DNA of 64,000 bases, from positions 7,927,001 to 7,991,000 of the forward strand of contig NC_135793.1 in NCBI RefSeq assembly GCF_051106095.1, read 5' to 3'. The stretch's first letter is position 1. Every line of letters starts with the position of its first letter. Below, one piece after another: positions 56,683 to 64,000 of this stretch. This DNA is from Pogona vitticeps. Lineage: Eukaryota; Chordata; Lepidosauria; Squamata; Agamidae. Under the pieces are notes generated by a model. That model was not told where the DNA came from, ran no database searches, and saw nothing but the letters and a program-made list of their open reading frames with translations. A program made the position numbers and the translations under genes.

Positions 56683-58345
56683 AAACAGCCAAGTATTTTA
56701 AAAAAAGTTTGTCCTCTCTCTTTCTGGATTACAGTAACATCCTGGCCATCAACTGCAGGGAATCGGTCTTCTGAAGCTCAAAAGCAAATGTTCCCAAGCT
56801 CTAATAGAATCCAATGGATACAAGGAGGGTATCGGTGAGTCTAGAGCTGTTTTATCCACACTGGGTTCTGCCTGGGAGCATGCAATCACAGGAAGACGCC
56901 TGGTACATGTATCCATCTCATTGACTATCGCCCATCATAGGCTGAGCAACTGTGGCCATCCAAATGGCCTGGGGTTACAGTTCCCATGACCCAGCATCAT
57001 TGGTTATCCTGATGAGGGCTGGCGGGAGTTTCAGGAAGAAGGGGGGACCTTTGGAAGGCCAGAGTTGGATTACCATGACCACAAATGGTCAGAGCATCCA
57101 TGCAGACAGAGGGATTCCGGGACTGTTATTGATCAACAGCTGCTCTCCACTATTTTAGAAGGCACTGTCCACAAGGTGCCATGCCCGGAATTGAATCTGG
57201 GACACTCTGCATGCAAAGCAGACATTCTGATGCTGAACTATGGCCTTTCCTTAGTCCTCAGGATGTGGGCCTTGCCATGCAAAGAGGCAGCAACCAACAG
57301 GAGTCCTTGAGTCAATGACGTCATTGACCGGGCAATATGCCAGAGGCCTCTGAGCATTTGTAGGGCATGAGTACAATAGCGCCCTCTAGCACATGCTGGC
57401 CAAAGTGTTACGCAGCAACGACGGGAAGAAAGAGATAAAGTGCTCCAGAGCATGGAGGCTCAATTTAACCATCCTGAGTAAGAACCATTGACGCCACCGC
57501 CTTCTACCATAAATACGCTGGATCTTTTGAAGCATCAAAATGAGTTGGGCCTTAGGTGTGCTTTCGGCCACTGACATTTAGCTTTGACTTTTAAGTGGGT
57601 AGGTTTGGGGGTGGGGGTAAAATTGCTTCTTCATTTTTAAAATGCTCTTATTTGTTTTGCACTTTAATTGTACTTGTAACATTTAATTGGAAGCTATCTT
57701 GAGTCCCATTTGCAGGAGGAAAGCAAGACATAAATTGAACAAATAAAACAGTCTGTGTCAATAAATACCGTGTGCTAATTATGCATTTCATGGAGTCATG
57801 ATACGTTTATCTTTCTTGAATCCACTGCATCACCCTCCTGTTTTTTGGGCAAAGAGGTTGAATTCTCTCTCTCCACTTTCTCTTCTTGCATGAAACATCT
57901 TCATTTAGCTTTTCCTCCCACAGAATACGTTCCAATTAGCCTTTAAGTGGCCGATTAATCAACTAAAGCCTGATTAATAGGAAAAATTATAAATTTATTT
58001 GATGGCACACTCAGGGCAGCTTTGACTGTACCTGAGGCTATTTTGGTCCTCTTGTGTTTCTATAGTAAGGAATGAAACAAAACAGAGAATATTGCCTTTT
58101 AATTGCAAAGAAAATAGTAACTTCTGCTTAAGTATTGTACGTTGCCCTATTTTGTTCAACTAACACACTTACATATCCAGGTAAGTGTATTAATTGTGCA
58201 GATCTTTTGGAATCCAAGTTCCTGATCTGGACTACAGTTTCCAAAATCCCCAAATTGGCTTGGGATTCTGGGATCTATTGCCCAACAAAGTAACTTTAAC
58301 TCTCTGTGATGGAAACAGGAATGTCTCAGTTCAAAGAATCAGCTA
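56683..58345. other. intergenic DNA
   Basis: Apart from the type D SINE head (57180) and a LINE-tail-like scrap (57605-57750), nothing gene-like. 57780-58110 is a candidate regulatory stretch. Confidence 0.4.
57180..57250 (-). repeat. tRNA-derived SINE head, type D
   Basis: On the minus strand: GGCCATAGTTCAGCATCAG, TGCTTTGCATGCAGAG and GATTCAATTCCGGGC resemble a tRNA with A and B boxes. A similar head lies at 63300-63380. The anticodon region and length are not those of an intact tRNA. Confidence 0.55.
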
Positions 58346-58480
58346 AAGTTGATGGTTCGATTCCCCCGTGGTGCCTCCTTGACAACAGTTGGAGTCCATG
58401 ATTCATAAGGTCCCTTCCAGCTCTGCATTTCGATGATGATGATGATGATGATGATGGTGATGGTGATGGTGATGATGATT
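58346..58480 (+). repeat. tRNA-derived SINE, type A with CR1-like tail, ending in (GAT)n
   Basis: GATGGTTCGATTCCCCCGTG, CCTTGACAACAGTTGGAGTCC, AAGGTCCCTTCCAGCTCTGC, followed by GAT units (58432-58480). The 5' head is lost. Confidence 0.7.
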
Positions 58481-58492
58481 AAACAAGACATA

Positions 58493-58739
58493 CTGTATTT
58501 TTCTGTGTAGAAGACTATACTTTTGTCTAAAATATTTAGACTAAAAATTGAGTGTAGTCTTATACACGGGAGTAAGCTGAGGCGAGAAGTGGAGGGGGAA
58601 GCAGGGATCAAAGTGATCCTGCAGCACTTTGATCCCTTTCCCCCTACACTTCCTAAGCCCCACTTATTTTTCTTAATTTTGGATTAGAAAAGTGGGGGGC
58701 GTCTTATACAAGGGGCGTCTTATACACAGAAAAATACGG
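58493..58739. mobile_element. MITE with GTATTTTTC termini and TA duplication
   Basis: CTGTATTTTTCTGTGTAGAAG and the complement of CTTATACACAGAAAAATACGG are inverted. TA flanks at 58491-58492 and 58740-58741. Internal arms GGGATCAAAGT and ACTTTGATCCC form a stem. No coding capacity. Confidence 0.85.
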
Positions 58740-58849
58740 TATATAATTGGACCAGATTCTTTGATCAGGTGACTTCCATCTTTCTGAGCCATTGTCAGGT
58801 CTGTTGGGAAAACTTGGTGCATTACAGGGAGCCCAAAAAGATCAGGTTT

Positions 58850-58966
58850 TAGAATGGCAGAGCTGGAAGAGGCTAACCAGATCATCAGGTCTGTGCCTAT
58901 CTGAAAGGCTTCGGGGGGAACTGAACTTCCAAACAGATGCCTGAACCGCCGAGCTATCCAGCAAAT
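58850..58966 (-). repeat. tRNA-derived SINE, type A with CR1-like tail
   Basis: Reverse orientation: TTTAGAATGGCAGAGCTGG, GATCATCAGGTC, GGGAACTGAACTTCC, then GAACCGCCGAGCTATCC. Confidence 0.65.
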
Positions 58967-61900
58967 ATAGAATAACAAATAGCAGCTAGTCATCCACCCG
59001 GATCATAAGCCAAGTCTGACAGATCAGTCTTCAGGAATATAGTAAATGAAGCATCCTCATGAACAAATAGTTGCCTTAATATGATAGCAGTGGAAAGTCT
59101 ACCGCTATGTTAGAAGCTCGTCTTCCTATAGTACTACTTTCTGCGGCCACTGCCCCACCTAGTGGTACAAAGTGGCCATAGACACTTCTCCAGAATCCCA
59201 AGGAAACCAAAGAGACACGTGGGTGGGTTGTTCTCTCAATCCTGTGTGTTTTCTGTGTGTTGTTTGTCTTAATCTCTGCCAGTTTGTATCAAGCAGCTCT
59301 TCACATGTAAGGAGAGATGTGCAGGGGAGATTTAAAGGTCCTGGGTTTTTTTTTTTTTTTTGCAAACAGCTTTAATGCAACAGAAACCACATGCAACACA
59401 ACCCCCCGACAGTAAAATGTTGGTTTGGAGCGCAGGATGCGATCACAGTTCCAGTAAAGGCACAATGGTTTAAGTGGAAATGGCTGGCATTGATTCTGGC
59501 AGACAGAGGCCAGCAGAAGTAAAAATAAGCTGCTCTCAATTAACCTGCATTGATTGGAATTAAAAGAAGGTTTGAAAGGCAGGGGGGAGAGAGAGAGAGA
59601 GAGAAACACTTGGTCTGTGTGAGCCTTATGTTCTCAAGTCACAAACTGACAGAAGGTGGCAACAGGCGTTTGGGTGTGGAAACGGAAATGGCTGGTTTTA
59701 GTGTGGCCATATTTAAAGGTGGGTCGAGGCACCCGTTGGTAGAGGCTGCTGTGGAAGACAGGGAACGGTGTGGTACTTTTAGCTGTGAGGGGGGTTCTCA
59801 CAAACAGTGTTGCCATCAGAACGGACGTCCAGTGCCCGACTTCACAGAATAAACAGGCAGGGGACCAAAGGCTGGAGGGCCATGTTTTAAAATGAAGCGT
59901 TTGGCCAGAATCCTCTTGCTTGCTTACACCGGCTTAAGTCTAACTGTGCACATTTCGGCAGCAAATGGCAGCCAGTTCAGAAGTCCACGCTTGCATTCCT
60001 TGCCACGTGCTAAGTCACACGACGGAGTGTTACAAGAAATACATGCGCCAGCTTCTTAACTGGTGGCAGATTCAACACTGAGAGCTGCTTTTCTAGATTT
60101 ATGCCAGCGAAAGTAATAGGATTCTGGCCATTAGCACTTAAAGAATGGGCGGTTCCACAAAAGCTGAGAATCTAACCGCCTTCGTATCCGTTAATACAAA
60201 ATGTCACAAGTCGCACAGCTACCTAAACTGTGTTCGAGGTCTACTGCCACCAGGTGTCAATTCAACCTTTTTCATCTCTTTAGAAATGTTTGCTTTATTT
60301 CCTACGGTCGCCTCTCACCTTTCCTCTGATACAGTCAAAGCAATGGGTAGGGTTCCCATCCTCTCCACAGGACCCAAGTGGGAGGCCAGGCTGAGGGGCA
60401 GTGATGGGCCTACAGTTACCTAACAAGTCTCATGGCTCACCGAGGGCAAAAAACTGAATTTCCCAGCCCAGCACTCTAACTGCTACCCCATGCTGGTCAC
60501 TAATGTGACCACTAATCTGCCCATGCCCACTTCCGAGCCTGTAGTCCATGGCAAATTGTGAAGAGATAACTTTGGCCAAATTGCCCTCAGCTGCCTATTT
60601 TCCTCAAGAGCCTTCTTGCTTTGGCTGCTGTTGGTCCATTCAGCCTGTCCCTCTGGCTTCTTTCCTACAGGGAGAGGGAAAGGCGCTCAGGCGATCACTC
60701 CTCCTTTTTGCTTCTCTCTATTTTCCTCCTCTCCCCCTATATTCTGGGGGGCTTTTGCAGACGCCGTATTAGCCCTCCTTCCCCACAGGTTCCTGGAGTT
60801 TTTTTCCCCTTCCAAAACCCTTATTTTATTTTACAGTAAGTTTCATTTCATTTTGTTCTGTTTCTATGCCACTTGGCACCATGGAGTGATATGTCACACA
60901 GTTGTACTTCCCAGGCCCTTTAATACAATTCAGTGCTGTTGTTTAAAAAAACAACAACTCTGGTTTAGGAATATGGGATATTGTGCTTCTGCAGCCACGG
61001 TTCAGAAAATAAGGAAATGGCCCAGTATTACTGCAAAATATCATCCCCACGTTGCCAGCAGGAAAAAAGAGGCCAAGCTTTACATAGCCAAGGGCAGCCT
61101 GAATGTGAACCACATCTATGCCGGCAGTCCAGAGGGTCTACAGGATCCCCTCTTGTGCTCACTGCCATTCACAAAGAGGGAAAAATCCCAGAAGGTGACT
61201 CCTTTGTTCATCAGCCAAACGCAAAGCAATGGTCAGGATGGTTTTTCAACAATTTTCACACTTATTGAAAAACAGGTGCTCAACTCACTGAGCTATCTAG
61301 TCAGCTGTGCCTATCTGCCCTGAGTTCAAAAGAGCACATCGTGCATATGAGAACGTGGGCTGAAAGTCTGTGGTGTAATCCATGAGGCAGTCTCTGAAAT
61401 GTGGTGTTAAAGAATAGTACAGCGACCACTATTCAGTCAGGTGTTTCAGTTTCTGTACCCAACACCCTTTCTCCAAGGACATCAGATGGTCTCCAGCGTT
61501 CCCCTCACACAACAGTGTGCATTAAGTGCTGCCATTCTGGCAAGAATTGGCTCCATCTCATGGGAACAAGGTTTGTGGCCTCGAGCAGGGACGCGCAGAC
61601 GTCATAAGTCCAGGATCCCCTTTGTTTTTGGATCAGAAGGCCAGTTCCTTGGTCACCATAGCTAATGGTCCTGCTGGAGAGAGGAGTCGCAGAGTTACAG
61701 TCCAATAAATGTAACTTTTCCAAGTTCTGACAACACCATGAGGCCCACGGGCCAAGGCCAGGTAGAAGATAGCATCTGAGGTGGCTACAGGGAATCACAG
61801 ACTGAAAGCAGAAATACGAAAGCATATACTCAGCTCAGGAACTTGTACCACAACAGAATACAGTCCAGTTACCTCAAACCTGCTCCACATTCTTTTCCCT

Positions 61901-62176
61901 TCTTAGTTTTAAAGATGGTGGTGGTGGTGGTCTTCTTTATTCTTCTTTTTTTGCTAAATAATTGGGAGTCATAAACCCTCAGCAAGGTTGGCTCAAGACA
62001 TTTTTGTGCCTGAGGAGACCAGTGTGACACCCCAACACCATCCTAATTTAGCCTAAAGTTGCTGGCCAGACTGTTGTTGAGTTAAGACTTTGAAAATATT
62101 CTTGGATTACCCCAGAACCCCGGAACAGCTCTTGATCATGCTGGGTAGGGGAATTTTTTTTTTTTTTTTTTTAGGA
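58967..62176. other. intergenic DNA
   Basis: It holds the possible retrocopy end (59346), a GA run (59587-59603), a SINE-head scrap (61275-61308) and a T run (62155-62172). The 235-codon open frame at 60616-61323 has no recognisable domain and is treated as chance. Confidence 0.4.
59346..59390 (-). pseudogene. possible retrocopy 3' end: ATTAAA then A tract
   Basis: On the minus strand GCATTAAAGCTGTTTGC is followed by about 16 A residues (T run at 59346-59361), the layout of a reverse-transcribed polyadenylated 3' UTR. I cannot identify a source gene in the sequence upstream on that strand, and a SINE or plain A tract is possible. Confidence 0.3.
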
Positions 62177-62520
62177 GTTGTTGGTGGCACTGCGGGTTAA
62201 ACTGCTGAAGCCTCTGTGCTGCAAGGTTAGAAGACCTCCAGTTGTAAGATCAAATCCACACAACGGAGTGAGCTCCCGTCGCTTGTCCCAGCTCCCGCCA
62301 ACCTAGCCGTTCAAAAGCATGTAAAAATGCGAGTAGATAAATAGGTACCACCTCAGTGGGAAGGTAAACGGCGTTCCGTGTCTAGTCATGCTGGCCACGT
62401 GACCATGGAAGATTGTCTGTGGACAAAACACTGGCTCTATGGCCTGGAAACAGGGATGAGCACCAACACCTAGAGTTGGACACAACTGGACAGATTCTCA
62501 AGGGGAACCTTTACCTTTAT
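62177..62520 (+). repeat. tRNA-derived SINE, type C (about 345 bp)
   Basis: GTGGCACTGCGGGTTAAACTG, CAACCTAGCCGTTCAAAAGC, GTAGATAAATAGGTACCACC, GTCATGCTGGCCACGTGACC and the end CAAGGGGAACCTTTACC. Complete by comparison with 51331-51681. Confidence 0.88.
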
Positions 62521-63591
62521 CCACCCACAAGGTTTGGCTGAATACTTCCACACCACTGATGGGGCAGCATCAGCCGTCTGAGGCAGCTCCTTCGCTCTGC
62601 CTAAGAGCAGGGCCAGCTCGAACGGGAAACTATTCCAGTGTATCAGGTGCCACCTCAGTGGGAACAGAGAAAACTGGGCTGTTAATCTCGGAGCGAGTTT
62701 AGTGAGGCTCAGCCTAACCAATCCTGTCCCACGGCGACCTTGTTTCTCTTTACAAGCAGGCAATCTTCCGAGTGACTCTTCCTTTGGTCTGGGATGGGGG
62801 TGAGGAGTATCGTAGGATAGCCCTCGCCCCCTTTTGTCTTCCCTTCTCTCTTTTTCTCTCTCTTTTTTTTAAATTTCCATTTTGGAAGAACCCCAAATGG
62901 GCTTCCCGGCACAACTAATGGGCCAGTGGCTCGCCATTAAAGCACCGTCGAATCCTGGAATCACAGACCTGATGTCTCTACAGGCAGCAATAAAGTTTTC
63001 TGTAACCTCAACTCTTCCTCCTTTAATGGCTTTTCCCTGGGCCATTAGCCTCAGAGCTCAACTTCCCCGCCTGTGAGTGGCACAGCTCTTCGGAAAGCCA
63101 GCCTGGCAACGGGGAGGGGCCGGGGGGCTGGTGGAGGGCAGGAGGAGCAGGAGGTGGGCATGGCCTTTGGATTGGGTCCCTTCCTTTCCTCACCCTCACC
63201 TCCAGGGATCTTAGGTGGAAAAGGGAAACATTGACTAATGCTGGTCCAGCATTTAATAGTTTTCTGGAAGTGGGGACAAATCTGAAACTGAGTGGGGAGG
63301 GATAGCAGTTCAGAGGTAACATGTGTGCTTTCTACATAGATGGGTCCAATCTGATGGGTTCAGTCCCTGGTCTCTCCACTTTTAAAAGCAGAACCAGAGA
63401 GTAATCAGAGTTTTAAAATATTACTTGTTGGACTATAACTCCCAGAACTATCCAGGCTGCTTGGAGATTCTGGGAGCAGCCACCTTGAAAAAAACTGTTG
63501 CAGAGTTTTGAATGTTTGATTATATTCCTCTAGCTGCCCGGCAAACATGTAGGGATTCACACAGCAGAATAGCTTCAAGTCCTCCAGTGTA
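62521..63591. other. intergenic DNA
   Basis: A type D SINE head (about 63300-63380) and a palindromic MITE scrap (63425-63485). 62870-63080 looks unique. No gene. Confidence 0.4.
63300..63380 (+). repeat. tRNA-derived SINE head, type D
   Basis: GCAGTTCAGAGGTAACATG, GTGCTTTCTACATAGATGGG and GGGTTCAGTCCCTGGTCTC follow the plan of the 57180-57250 head. Confidence 0.5.
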
Positions 63592-63858
63592 GTTTATCCC
63601 TTTTCCCATCAACTGGCATGTACAGTCTCAATAACTCACTCTGAGACATTAGGAGGAGAAAGAATAAAAAGTGCCTTTTACTTACGGTTGAACAGATCAA
63701 ACAGCAAACTGATAAACGTGACTGCTTCCAGCAACAGACTTCATCAGACTCAAGAAAGGAGAAATGTTCTCAGCCGAGAGGTGGGGCTCTCTTTGAAATC
63801 AGAGCAGGAGAGAATGATTGGTTAGTGCTGGATAAATTGGCAGTCACGCTAGCCCAGA
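63592..63858 (-). repeat. unclassified dispersed repeat, copy 2 (possibly LTR-like)
   Basis: Complement of the copy at 54903-55192, without its 27-bp duplication. Shared phrases include CACTAACCAATCATTC, GTCTGTTGCTGGAAG and TGTCTCAGAGTGAGTTATTG. Roughly three quarters identical by eye. Confidence 0.6.
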
Positions 63859-64000
63859 AATATCCCTCCTAGCCATGCCTTTTCCAGGGACACTGCGAGA
63901 TTATAGATGCTCCAATAAAACTAACTTTTCTGAGCTCTGACTGTCATTAAATACAATGAGCTGGCTCCTTGCAATTTATTCCCTTTCCTAGTTATGTAGA

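Noticed and set aside
60616-61323. 235-codon plus-strand open frame
   Set aside because: No recognisable domain, hydrophobic low-information start, no splice or promoter context. Length is possible by chance in a 64-kb window.

Overview
This is nuclear DNA from a vertebrate, almost certainly a squamate reptile. The evidence is the mixture of dispersed repeats: 3' ends of RTE-clade BovB LINEs, tRNA-headed SINEs of the Sauria-SINE type whose tails resemble BovB, CR1 and L2-like LINE 3' ends, a decayed R4/Dong-type LINE, 5S-rRNA-derived SINE pieces, several TA-flanked and hAT-like MITEs, and many long microsatellites (TTCC/GGAA, CA, GA, GAAT). The sequence does not fix the species. There are no prokaryotic features and no intact RNA gene. 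The only host protein-coding gene I can support is a two-exon class IV POU-homeodomain transcription factor on the minus strand (exon 1 at 19134-19253, exon 2 at 17156-18103, intron of 1030 bp). It encodes 355 residues with the POU-IV box, the POU-specific domain and the POU homeodomain all intact. Compared with remembered POU4F1, POU4F2 and POU4F3 sequences it is a mosaic that fits none of them. It best fits the fourth vertebrate POU4 paralogue, known in Xenopus as brn3d/pou4f1.2 and not known from mammals. A CCAAT-GC-TATA arrangement lies just upstream of a strong Kozak start, and two AATAAA signals lie 270-320 nt after the stop. Layout: 1-5 kb is repeat-bearing flank (SINE, two L2-like LINE tails, microsatellites). 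From about 5 to 20.2 kb lies the gene with a long 3' flank that is rich in CpG and poor in dispersed repeats; several stretches there carry POU octamers or homeodomain motifs and look like regulatory DNA. From 20.2 kb to the end, 5' of the gene, is ordinary repeat-rich intergenic DNA with nested transposons, hairpin-bearing repeats and a few AT-rich unique stretches that could be distal enhancers. The most interesting items are the unusual POU4 gene and its repeat-poor, CpG-rich 3' domain. After those come a recurrent roughly 50-bp hairpin found four times, a diverged inverted repeat pair at 54.9 and 63.6 kb, a BovB copy nested inside a MITE, and one tRNA-derived SINE head joined to two different LINE-like tails.
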